Source: Rhynchonema sp. JSB1_4 (lineage: Eukaryota; Nematoda; Chromadorea; Monhysterida; Xyalidae). Taken from it: DNA of 64,000 bases. The notes beneath the pieces are model-generated. The model made no database searches and was not told the DNA's origin. It worked only from the letters and a program-made list of their open reading frames with translations. Positions within the stretch are counted from its first letter, which is position 1; each line of letters begins with the position of its first letter. Where the stretch lies: positions 62,001 to 126,000 of the forward strand of contig JASAMV010008164.1 in the NCBI GenBank assembly GCA_030248065.1, given 5' to 3'. This document shows positions 23,218 to 34,355 of this stretch, piece by piece. The translations under genes were made by a program, and so were the position numbers.

Positions 23218-25956
23218 ATGTTGCATCCTCAAAAGCAGCGACAAAAACAGTACAGTCCATTGACCAGTGTGTGGTTGCTTGTGCTACATGTAATGACCAG
23301 TGTAGTGCATGTGCACGCACAACGTCAACGCGTTTGGCAGTGTCCACAGGGACAGTTTGCCTGGCCCGACATGCTTGAGAATCAGGACGGTTGGTTGCGC
23401 ATGCAATGTCACAACGTCATGCACAATTGCGAGCCGTTCCAGAAGATAAAAACGAAAACGGTTGGTGATGTTTCGCATGCTTGTCTTAAAATGTGTAATC
23501 AGAATAGCCAGTGATGTTTCAGACATGTGACCCAGTATGGCGTACATTTTGTCCACCATTGCACTTTGTGAACGCCGTTATGCGAGAAGCATCCAGCAAC
23601 GCAAGACTAAACGCTGTGTAAGCTTTGCCAACCCTGCTGATTAAACGAAACTTGGATGTGAGAACGATAAGGAAGACCCATATGTATACTTTTCAAAAAA
23701 AATGTTCGAAACCCATTCATTAGAAAAAAAGCCAATTGCAAAACACTAGCCATTTCTGGTCCAAGGGTTTCCGTAATATCCCAGACGTTAACCTGATCGA
23801 CTATGATGTTTCACAGGCATCGTGCTATCGAACACGCTTAAAACCAAATCCACTTTGGTGTCAGGTATCGGGTCAAATGTTGCACGCACGCAGTGATGCA
23901 AACCGAGATGCACATCGGCGTGATCAGGGAGAGTCTGGCGGCTGGTTTTGTGTTCGATGCGGTGCCCATCAATACAAATGGCGTTTCGGCACTCTACATC
24001 GCAAATATATTCCCAACCAGGTGCGTTTATAATTCAAATGTTGAATTTTTCTAACCTTTTAGGTTTTACATTTTCAACAAATCAACGGTTAAAAGCAGCA
24101 ACGTTTCAGTCAAACCGATACGTTCACGATTCGCATCGGCAAACTGATCTGCCAAGAACGCAGCAGCACGACTACGACCACGACGACGACCTCAAGAACA
24201 ACAAGGTAACAAGTGATTTACTTTCAATGAACAAACACAAGTCATTTAGAATTCTTGCCCTCTTCCGAAACCCGAAAGTCATGCGCTTGACCGAACACAG
24301 CGATCACACCATCACCACGCGGCGAGGGTACGTCCCTCGGACATCCCAGAACTAAACAGTGCGGCCAGTCGTTTTCACTCACAAAAGAATAACCGTTTCA
24401 CAGATTTCACTGTATTGGTCGCACAATGACTTTATAAGAATTGGTCAAATTTTTTTCCTGAATCGCAAAGCAGGCTAGTGACGGGACAATGACGTTGCGT
24501 TGCGCGATCACACACAAAACACGTAGTAAAGAGAATGTTTCAGACCTGTGGCAACGTGGTTGATCTGCTAGATTATTTTCAGCTGAAAATGTTTTGTGAG
24601 AATCTCAAATAGCGCAGTAGTTAAGAGTGACTGAATATGAAAATCAGGATTGATTTTGATGAATTCTTAGATGGTCATTGTGCGACCAATATGTAGATGG
24701 TTGCGCACATTTCAGCTCGACGCCGACCAGTACAATCAGTTTGATCAGTTCAACGCAGCCACAACAGCAAAACAGTGCCGGTGGCGGTGGCCGCGATCGC
24801 ATCCCAGACACACGACATGTGGCACGCACAGCCAGTATCATCAACACACCCGTTGCCGCGCCAGCACTCTGTTTCCCGGCGAACTCAACCGTGGTCGGCA
24901 TCGGGGGACAGCGCATACGCATGGATCGACTACAAATTGGGCAGCAGGTTCGCATCAGTGCATGTGTTTTTTCGTCTGATCTTTATTTCATGAAACATCA
25001 TTCAAGTGCCATTTCTGCGCATGTTATTGAATCCCGGTACGAACACAGAAAATCTGACCAATTTCTCGGCTCGATGTGGTCCCTGGGCTAATTCCATTGC
25101 CGCGACTCAAGTGGTCGAATTGTACATACATCAGTGAAAAGTTTAATTCGTCGATGGGTTTAGAGGGAAGGCCTCAAGTGAACGAAAGAATGATTACGTG
25201 GGCAGATGTAAGTGCAACATGCAGGTGTAGCGTTCTGACAATCATCGCGCCAGCGTTTTGCACGAAATTCGACTACTTGCGTCGACCACGTTAGGATGAG
25301 TCCGCCGATAAAAAGTCCGTCCGTCCGTTATGCATATTGGTCGATCAGGACCGTGACCACAAAACGAATGTCTTTTTTTACCACAGATTCTGACACGCAG
25401 TGCGCATACAAGCAGCTACACGTTCGAGCCGGTTGTGTTGTTCCTTCATCGTAAGGCCAATGCTACAAGCCAGCATTATTTGAGGATAACCACTCAATCA
25501 GGACACTCCATCACGCTCAGTGCGCGACACTTGTTGCCTGTGTTCTCAAGGAGACTAAAACATTCGACTTCGCTATTGTCGCACACTTCCATCATCCAGC
25601 ACATGAATTTCGCAGAGACCATTGAAATTGGTGATCGAATTGCGATTTTCGACGGAACGACATTCAAAATCGATAAGGTAGCGCTGATATCTGCGCAGAA
25701 TTTGGATGGGCTTTACGCTCCGGTGACATCTGGAGGTCTACTTGTTGTTGACAACGTGTTGGCCAGTGCACACAGCACGGTCAGGGCACACCAGCTGCAG
25801 CACATGCTGTTCATGGCAGTTCACAGACTCACACAATGGCTGAAAGGCTCAACTGGGTTAGGCAGCTTTTTGCCGGCACTCGGCAACTTCTTAACCGATC
25901 ACGACAGGTTTGTGTTCACGGATGCCTTGTTACAGCTTAGTCAAATGGTGTTTTGA
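23218..25956 (+). CDS. Hedgehog-related Hint/Hog protein (warthog/groundhog-like)
   Basis: This is a secreted autoprocessing protein of the nematode hedgehog-related group. The C-terminal part is secure. The exon at 24716-24947 carries a Ser/Thr/Gln-rich linker, then the Hint start ALCFPANSTVVGI with the catalytic Cys. An exon ending at 25207 (start uncertain) carries ERMITWAD. The exon at 25387-25956 continues with the Hint block ITLSARHLLPVF (catalytic His) and the Hog part GLYAPVTSGGLLVVDNVLAS, ending in TGA. Upstream, a leader at 23218-23480 has a hydrophobic signal segment and four cysteines (WQCPQGQFAWP, CHNVMHNCEPF). An exon at about 23867-24020 carries GVIRESLAAGFVFDAVPI, and one ending at 24205 carries DTFTIRIGKLICQE plus a poly-Thr run. 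The N-terminal exon borders and the start are tentative, and I cannot tell wart from ground domain. Confidence 0.85.
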
Positions 25957-26872
25957 TGCATTTGCTCTTGTGATTGGGCAGTGCGCACAGTGGCTGGTTC
26001 ATGGTGCTCCTTGAAAATGATGTTTTTGAAGTTGCTTTTTCTGTATTTGACTTTGACCTTCAAACGCAAGTTTTTGCTCGAAGTTTGTAATAAAAACGCA
26101 AACATCTTGCAACATGCGGCATCTATACTTGACATAAATTTGAGGTTTTCGTTGTTTAACGTTCGACCATAAATTATAGTGCCTCTATATTTAAAAACAC
26201 AAACCCCGAATAATAAATGTGATCTGCATTAGATACATACATAAATCGATAACCAAACATACACAAGTAATCTGTTTGAGACTGACCCGATTATGCCGAC
26301 GTATACCCAAAATCTTGTGGTTGATCATGGAAGTATAAGTTGGCTGTGCAATCCACAAATCTGTCGATAAATCAAGTACGAAACACAAAACGTAAAAGTA
26401 TCTCTATTTAACACCGGTTGCGCTTAATTTGAAAGAAAGTTGGTGTTAAGAGTAAAAGTGCATCAACTTGAACGTCACAACGTGTCGGGTTGCATGAGCA
26501 ATTTGACCAATTTTACAGATCCCATACATCAAACTTTAGGACATTGCTGTGTGTGCCAATAATTTAAAAGATTTCATCGATTGATTTTGTGGATCATTGT
26601 GTCTCATTGCGTCCCTTGCGCATGCGATCAACACTGTTTGTTGTTAAACAATTTTTTTCGTAGCGAGTAAAATATTTTTGGTCGTTTAGCGCATACAATC
26701 GCATGCAAAGGTGCGTGAAAACTTTGAATTTGAAGGCAATTCAAAGGTTTACGCGCTTTTCGCAAACAATTTTAATGTACAACTTGCTGCACTTATAAAT
26801 TTCAAATGTGTTTCCAGTTTTTCATTGCTTTGATAAGCAACTTCTATTGGTGTGTAACCTAATGTATACTGT
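25957..26872. other. Intergenic, AT-rich
   Basis: This is the 3' flank of the Hint gene, with AATAAA at about 26087 and 26211. I see nothing else. Confidence 0.45.
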
Positions 26873-27484
26873 ATAGGGTGGTCAGAAAGTTCCACCTTTT
26901 AAATAACTTCCTCGTGTTAGTGCATGTTTAGTTTGCGGGGTAAACAGTTTACAAGCTTTGTTATAGTGCGCTGCAGGTTGCCAACGGTCAAACCGTGAGC
27001 CTGATGTTTCAATCGTTAAATAAAGGAACGAAGATGGGCAAGCATGCTACATAAAGGCAAACTACGCCAACACGAGCCCGATTTCGGAGGTGGTGCACTG
27101 GCAAAACCAAAAGAAAGAGAAATCCTTATGCACCACGTTGTATTCCACAACGTGTAACATTTCCCACATCAGCAGCCACGTATGAATCTTTCACTAATCT
27201 GGCACCTCCGAAAAGGGGCTCGTATTGGCGTTGTGTTACATACCTATATCTGCATATGCGCGCGCAGAACAGAAACATTAGCATGCCTACAAGGCTTGTT
27301 CCTTTATTTGACGATTGAAACATCAGCAGCACGGTTGATTTGAGCGTTGACATATGTAACCCACAGTGCACTAAAAACAAAGCTTGTGAACAGTTCACCT
27401 CGAAAATTAAACACAGCACACTAATAATGGGATGCGCAAGTTACATTAGTATGAAGGGGAAGTATGTACTTTCTGACCGCCACA
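26873..27484. mobile_element. Inverted-repeat element N, interrupted by a second MITE
   Basis: The ends TAGGGTGGTCAGAAAGT and ACTTTCTGACCGCC are inverted. Inner arms also pair (TGATGTTTCAATCGTTAAAT near 27002 with its complement near 27306). The copy at 27052-27240 is a separate element inserted in the left part. No transposase is seen. Confidence 0.75.
27052..27240. mobile_element. MITE P, copy 1 (nested in N)
   Basis: It begins TAAAGGCAAACTACGCC and continues AACACGAGCCCGATTTCG; the complement of this (GGGGCTCGTATTGGCG) closes it. A second copy of the family is at 34054-34245. Confidence 0.75.
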
Positions 27485-28938
27485 GATGATTACCACAGGA
27501 TGTGACAAATCACAACAATTTGTCACCATGCTGCTGGAAAAATATCATTTCCTTCTGTGACCCGTTTCTGTTCACGATTTCGCCCTTGTTGATCGGAAGT
27601 TTTAGCCGTCTTTTTTCGATTCAAGCTATGCACTTTGGTTGTTTTTTTGACGCGTCATGCAGTACATGTGAAAGACACATGCAGGTTTAATGTCGACTTG
27701 TCCATCTGCAATATATCAAAACTGCAACTGAAGTTATACTTTGAACGAAGCAAATAAATTTTATTTGAAATGAACAAGTTCTTTTTTCAGGGGGCGTCAA
27801 AAAATCATCACACATCGACGAAACACTCAACACAACGCAATGATGCTGCCAAGCATTCAGGCATAACGGCAGAGAGTTATACACGCACGACGTTATCAAC
27901 TTGTACTTCAGAACATCATGAATATTTTAACATCGCGTGAAACCCGACACAAAACTTTTTCCTAAACATTGTTCGAAAAAGAAAGAGAAACGCAATGTTA
28001 CGGTCTGGGTCACTGTAATCTGCTGTGTTTTGTATTGTACTGTACATCTGTTCGCGGCATCGGTGTCAAAAAAACGACACGATCTTACAAACTTCAAAGT
28101 TTGAAAATATATAAATTCGTCGAGAATCACCGACAGGCACGATCGGAATCTGACAGCTTACAAGGTGTGGAGCATAAAAAATGGACATTCCGCTCGAAAC
28201 GTTTGGGCTGATGTTTTTCGCATTCCTCATTCCGACGCCAGCACAACGGCTGGAGCAACCTCGTGGACCGTCGACGTTACTGAGACAATGGTGGAGCGAA
28301 AGGAGACAATCGCCAAACGCACCACCCGAAGGTATACGCATAACACTGTTGCCCGCTCCAACAACCTTTTCGCCTTAGATAGAACATTACACATTACATA
28401 GAACATTAGAGTTTTTAAGTTTCGGTTAGGCCTACTAAGGCTGGTAGGCTGTGATGTTCATCTGAGCCTAAACCGAGATTAGGCTTCAGGCACTAAGCCA
28501 TGCACAGTGAGTGCACCGTTTGTCTTTGTGCTTATGCGATCGTGTGGTTATTCCTAATTACCCACGTTTCAACATTGCCTTTTTTGAATTACCGCCATTT
28601 TATAGGATTAATTTCATGGTATTACAAGGGATCTCAAAGCCACCAATTTATTTGATTCTTCGTTTGACACGCAATCGTACCAAACTGTTTTTGTGCAGTA
28701 AAATCTTGTTGAAACCGCGTCCACGTTACGCTCACTTTTCGTACAGAAATTGCTGGTTTGCTTCGATTCGGCATTGTTTTAACTTTTTTATAATGCAATC
28801 AGACGAGAAGACAAAATAAACAGAAATTGTAGCCACATAAAAGCACCAAACCAGGCGGTGTACACACTGTGGGCTCCTGCAGGCTCCGCTGGCGAGCCTG
28901 CGCACGCTTGGAATCGCCAAGAATTGCACCCGGTACTG
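27485..28938. other. Gene-poor stretch; possible first exon of the downstream gene
   Basis: There is no recognised family. A plus-strand frame at 28181-28378, starting MDIPLETFGLMFFAFLI, has a hydrophobic start and could be a 5' exon of the LACTB-like gene, but nothing confirms it. A half-copy of the element seen at 59302 ends here with GAATTGCACCCGGTACTGTA (28919-28938). Confidence 0.3.
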
Positions 28939-29972
28939 TATACGTACAGTATTTTCTCCTTCAACGTTGTACTTTAATATTTTTTCAGCTGAAAAAATAT
29001 TTTTGTAATCGCTATGCTTCGCATAGGAGCATTGATTTTCTCATCTCGAAAGATTAAAAAATATTACAAAATGGCGGGTGCGCGCTTGGTACTTAAGGCG
29101 GACGTGGTTGAACGCTTTTTTCAGCTGAAAAAAGATGAAAAAATATTACAAAACCGAGAACGACTTTTCAATTTTTCGCATTTTATGCACGTTTTTTTAA
29201 ACTTAAATTGATGTTTCAATTGCAACGTGACTGGTGTAAAGTAAGTCATGAAACAGGAATGGGTGTCCCAAAAAAATTCGGACGCATGAATGTGTAAGCT
29301 CTGGGAAATAAAACGACCTAAACTTGATCAAAAACAACGTAGTGGTCCGACGTTGTTCTAAATTCGATCTGACCGGTCACGTTTTACTGCTTTGTGACTT
29401 TCAGTGGTTTAAAAACTTGATTGGCCACTTGATTTTTTGAGTGTTATTTATGATGATAACGTTATGCTCGTTGAAATATTATGAATGTTATGATCCACGT
29501 AATCACGGCGAATTGGATCACGATTCAGGACAGAGAGATTTCTACCCTAGGTTCTTGTGCATGATATGCGACCCATTTGTATTTTTGATCAAGTTTAGGT
29601 CGTTTTATTTCCCAGAACTTACACATTCACGCGTCCGAATTTTTAGGGACACCCACTCTTGTTTCATGACTTACTTTAGATCAGTCTTGTTGCAATTGAA
29701 ACATCAATTTAAGTTTAAAAAACATGCATAAAATGCGAAAAATTGAAAAGTCATTCCCGGTTTTGTAATATTTTTTCATCTTTTTTCAGCTGAAAAAAGC
29801 GTTCAACCACGTCCGCCTTAAGTACCAAGCGCGCACCCTCCATTTTGTAATATTTTTTAATCTTTCGAGATGAGAAAATCAATGCTCCTATGCGAAGCAT
29901 AGCGATTACAAAAATATTTTTTCAGCTGAAAAAATATTAAAGTACAACGTTGAAGGAGAAAATACTGTATAT
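28938..29972. mobile_element. Foldback element with ~395-bp arms
   Basis: Arms 28938-29334 and 29582-29972 are inverted copies: CAGTATTTTCTCC, TCAGCTGAAAAAATATT, ATGCTTCGCATAGGAGC, GGCGGACGTGGTTGAACGC and CTAAACTTGATCAAAAA all recur as complements in reverse order. The centre is about 250 bp. The element has no protein domain. Each arm carries one GAAACATCA motif (29209 and 29698). It could form a very stable hairpin in single-stranded DNA or RNA. Confidence 0.85.
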
Positions 29973-30756
29973 AGCCAGGTGTCTTTCAGCCCTGTCAGTG
30001 TTCGGTGCACCGTTCTCAGTCGACAACAAGAAACCGAGTTCATTTCAAAACGAGACCAACAGACCGATGCCATTGGCTGAACAGGTTATGTTTGAAAAAT
30101 CATTGAGTCCGAAAAAACGGATGTTATGTCAATTGGTCCACGTTCTGGCTTGAGTGAGCAAGACTGCAGCTGCCTTCCTATGTAATAGCTCGTTCACACT
30201 GTTTGTCAATTAATGCAACGAAATTGCACTGGGTGGTGTCTTGTGGACGTGCTTTGCACAAAAGATGATAGACCAATAACGATACGATTTAGCCTTGTGG
30301 ACACTCATTGCGTTAGATCTGCGGATGCAGTTTGCAGCCCAGTTGCAGTTTCAACGAATTTATGCAACAGACATGAAACATCAGCTACTATTTGCATATC
30401 TATATGTATGGCAGGAGTTGGTTGCTTCAGAATGTCAGGAACAATACATGGCGTTCGGCATTAGTTGACTATCTGAGTCGACCACATATCGATTAGCCAT
30501 GCGCTGTGGATGCAGTCTTGCTACAGGCTACTTGTTGGACTTCTCAATGGCTGATGTTTCACCGTAACTTTAAAATGCCCTACACCAAGTGTTATCCTTC
30601 GGTTTAATAACCCATATCAAAGGTTTCTATTTTTGCACGTGGTCTCTGAACCCCTTCTGAGCCACCTTGAAGATCACTCACTGTAAGACGGTATATTTCG
30701 CATTTCTTACGGTATTTCGAAACTGTGTCAAGAGCTGAACCGAATAAGCGTTGCAG

Positions 30757-33700
30757 ATATCGGCGGCAGCGGTGACGAGATACGCAAACGCTATCGGCAC
30801 ACTGCCCCCCACAACCACGCCCAGCTCGGAACAAGTGTTCAGACAATATTTAGGTCGGTCATTGCTTTTTCTCACTTGTTATTTATGTTGGGTCACATAT
30901 GTGTTTCATGTTACCACTGATGATGACACGGTGCCCCATGTGACCAACTGAAACGTAAATCTACCCAGATTTGTCACAATCAACATTATTGCAGAGTTTA
31001 TATCAACATCAACATTATCGCGATTGCAGAGTTGCAACAAGAGCTGCGAGCGAAAGAATTACGCAAACGGCAGATCCAGGCATCGAAAAGGGCCAGATTT
31101 CTGCGCAGACTCGACAAGAACGTACATGCATTCATGCACAAGTACCAGATCGAGGGCGTCAGCGTGTCGATTGCGGTGCCGAAGGGCGTGAAGGTATGGC
31201 CTGTGTTCATCAAACGATTTTTGCATCACTGTTTTATTATGAATAGAGCGCTAGGTACATATGTTTTGAGAGCTTGTGATGACTACTTGCACCTCTCAAG
31301 ACTTCCGAATACGACAAAAACAGCCTTGTTGAGGATGTTATGACACATAGGGTGGAATTTTCGAAACGGTGTAAGGGTCAGTTCGGCGTAAAGGTCGGTG
31401 TAAAGTTCGGTCGAAAGCTCGGTTGGCGCCGCTCGGTGTAAACGTGCGAAACATTGTGTGTTATTAACGTGGAATGTTTCAAGTTTACACCGAGGTCTAT
31501 CACACTGTGCTGTCGACCGAGCTTTCCACCGACCTTTACACCCAACTGACCTTTACCCCGTTTCGAAAATATCACCCATAGCTGCCTGTTTCATCCAAAC
31601 AGGAGTTGTCTGATTCAGGTTGAACGCGCGTACGGTATGGCCAATGTCGAGCGGGGCATAGCCATGACCCCACAGCACATGTTCAGGGTGGCTAGTCTCA
31701 GGTCTGTTTTCAGTCTGGGTTTGATTCTTTTCACTTGCTCACACCTTCAACATGTACATATACCCTCTGGTGAAATTCTTGCTGAATGTTTGTGACCGAT
31801 CCGTTTGCCCCGAATATGATTTGCGAAAATGCTTTTTTATGGCGACCGAAAATGTCCGGCCCCGCGATCATTCCCAAGAACATACCATAACTAGACTATC
31901 CCCAAAAACACAATTCTTACCCACGATTCAGCAAGCCGATAACGTCAGCGGCCATCCTTCTGCTGGTCGAACAAGGTCGATTGAAACTCAATGAACAGGT
32001 GTTTGGCATCGGAGGCATTTTAGGCCTGAAATTCGGTACCAAACCGTATTCACATGATGTCCAAAGTGTAACAGTCCAACATCTGCTGGAACACAGCGCC
32101 GGTAGGTTATAGCCAAATGGACGATGTATCATCATGATGGCCAATGGTATTCATATGGTGTTTCTAGGGTTGACCACGCTTCCCCGTGCACATAGTGAAA
32201 CATCAACAGGGATTAGGTGAGCACAAAGCATGTTGTAGGTACATACTATGTATATGCATGTAATGATTAAAAACCGCACACATCAACTAGCATTTAAAGG
32301 CTTAATGTCAATGCAAGTCGTCATGCCCGAAACGCAGGCGCATGATGCTGATGTCGTTGAACGCAGCGTCGCACCCTTGCCCATATTCATCCCTTTTGCT
32401 CATTTGGATCTGCGCTTTGACTCTAAGCGCGTCGACGCTACAAACGCACTCAATCTGCGTTTCATCCGTTTATGACCACGTGCATTGACAACAATAGAAT
32501 CAGCCCGGACATTGCAGGCTGGTCGAGCAACCCGGCATCAGGTGACCCAGTCGGTATGCACCCCTCAATGTCACGTGCAGCTTTAATCAGTTGGGTGCTC
32601 GACAACATTCCACTCCAACGACCACCCGGCACCAAGTTCCAGTACTCAAACTTCGGGTATTTGGTACTGGGACGCGTGATCGAGGCCAGATCTGGTACAA
32701 TTTGCTTCTATTTCAAGGATACAAAATGTGCAACTCAGTCTAATTTCCACCAGGTCAAACCTACACGTCATATGTGCATCAGCACATTCTGGCTCCGTGC
32801 GCTGCCAACGGGATGTCAAACGGGAACTTTCTGCCAGGCAGAGAACCTGCGTACTACTCAAGCGAAGGTATTAACCCTGATGGTTGACACCAGAAAGCCT
32901 GTTTGTGTAAATCAACATCTCAGGTTCACCCTACACGTTTCCACTGTGGCGAGCGGATTCAGCGCTCGGTTGGGTGTCGACGCCGTCCGATTACTTGCGA
33001 TTCGTGTTGTGTGTGGATGGATTCCCTCAGGTTCACCCCCTCTGCAGGGTACACATTTTGTAGCGTAATCAAAATGGCGGACGGGCAATTGGGCAAAGCT
33101 CCCGGTTCGAGCAAGACCACTTTGAGGAGTGAAAAAGAGCAGAGTCGAAAAGAGCAGAAGCTAAAAACGAATAGGCCTAAGCTCAGGGATACAAAACTAA
33201 TACCTGATACCAAACCCAGCCTAACCCACTGGAATAAAATAAGAGCTGTGCTCTTTTCAGTTGCTCAAGACGGTCTTGTCCAAGCTTGCTTTGTCCAATT
33301 GCCACCTCTGCCACCATCCAAATCCCTCCAACCGAACGCACTGAGGAACGAGCCTGCTCTTTGCAAACGAAGCTATGCACAATGTTCGTCGTTTGAGACA
33401 TCAACAAATCCCAAAATCGGCCCCTTTCATTCAGACATCCGACGTTCTTCGTTCCAATTCCATCAAACGAATGTTGACGCCATCGAATGTGCACGATGCG
33501 TACGGCCTCGGTTGGTCATTCAATCGAAATCACGATTGGTGGCATTCAGGTCCGTGCGTAGCGCAGTCGTTTGATGTGTCGGCAGCATGAAGGCAACAGG
33601 TTCGAGACCCGACCAGCATGAGGCAAAACAGCTATGATTTTTTATAGGTTCGATGCCGGGCAGCGCCGCTTACGTCGAAAAGTACCGCAGCGGTCTGACG

Positions 33701-33817
33701 TGGGTGATCATGTTGAACAGACGACACGAACTAAAAGTTGAGGCCGATGGCCCCCAATTGTCATTATTAGAATTTGAAGCCGATCTTAGTCATGTGATCA
33801 GTAGGGATCTGTTTTGA
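30757..33817 (+). CDS. LACTB-like serine beta-lactamase-fold protein (5' end not found)
   Basis: This is an animal LACTB-type protein of the class C beta-lactamase / penicillin-binding-protein fold; LACTB itself is a mitochondrial serine protease. Nine exons are in phase: 30757-30853, 31030-31193, 31619-31701, 31932-32101, 32518-32694, 32754-32867, 32924-33030, 33435-33549 and 33648-33817 (398 codons plus stop). A basic coiled segment (ELQQELRAKELRKRQ) precedes the domain. The catalytic motif is SLSK in VASLSKPITSAA, made across an intron; the YxN motif is YSN in FQYSNFGYLVLGRVIE; and the third motif is HSG in WWHSGSMPGSAAY. Also diagnostic are HLLEHSAG and LGWVSTPSDYLRF. There is no in-frame start in exon 30757, so an upstream exon is missing. 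Confidence 0.9.
31348..31580. mobile_element. Inverted-repeat MITE in LACTB-like intron 2
   Basis: The ends TAGGGTGGAATTTTCG and CGAAAATATCACCCATA are inverted. Further in, GTCGGTGTAAAG and CTTTACACC-type repeats form the arms. It is flanked by TA and lies between exons 31030-31193 and 31619-31701. Confidence 0.75.
32315..32510. repeat. Second copy of the dispersed repeat seen at 9.5-9.8 kb
   Basis: It matches 9490-9765 in ordered blocks (CTGATGTCGT, TTTGACTCTAAG, CGTCGACGCTA, AATCTGCGTTTCATCCG, TTGACAACAATAGAAT). It ends just before the exon at 32518. Confidence 0.5.
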
Positions 33818-34053
33818 AACATTATCATTCTCATCGTTGGAACTACGAAATCCAAAACAAATTTCTGTGTCTTTCTGAGTGTGTGCATTTTAGTCAACAA
33901 TTTCCGTTTTGTCACTTCAACGAAAATAAAGTCATTACTGAGAGTTGTTGCATTGCAGTAAACTGTTTGCCATTGCACAGAATAATGCTTGGTTGCAGGG
34001 TACAAAAGAATAAGAACAAGAAAATGCGAATTGCACGAATTCTAACCACTGTG

Positions 34054-34245
34054 TAAAGGCAAACTACACCAACACGAGCCCGATTTAGAAGGTGGCGTGT
34101 ATTCAAAACTAATAGAAAGAGAAAATCATCATCCTCCAGTTTGTATTCTTCAACGTGTGACATTTCCCAAATCAGCAGCCACGTCAGAATGTTTCACTAT
34201 TCTGGCCAGCTGCGAAATCGGGCTCGTGTTGGCGTCGTTTGCCTA
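34054..34245. mobile_element. MITE P, copy 2
   Basis: The ends are TAAAGGCAAACTACACC and GGCGTCGTTTGCCTATA. Next inside, AACACGAGCCCGATTT and AAATCGGGCTCGTGTT pair. It is homologous to 27052-27240. It lies between the LACTB-like gene and the membrane-protein gene. Confidence 0.8.
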
Positions 34246-34355
34246 TACTGTGACATCAATCAACAGTCAACATCGACTTATAGAAGTTGACAACACTGCA
34301 GGCTAACTGGCTATCTATAAATCAGGCACCGTACTGTAAGTCAGCATGAAATGGA

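Noticed and set aside
31378..31575. Minus-strand frame rich in repeated Lys/Gly/Val
   Set aside because: It lies in an inverted-repeat MITE in a LACTB-like intron.
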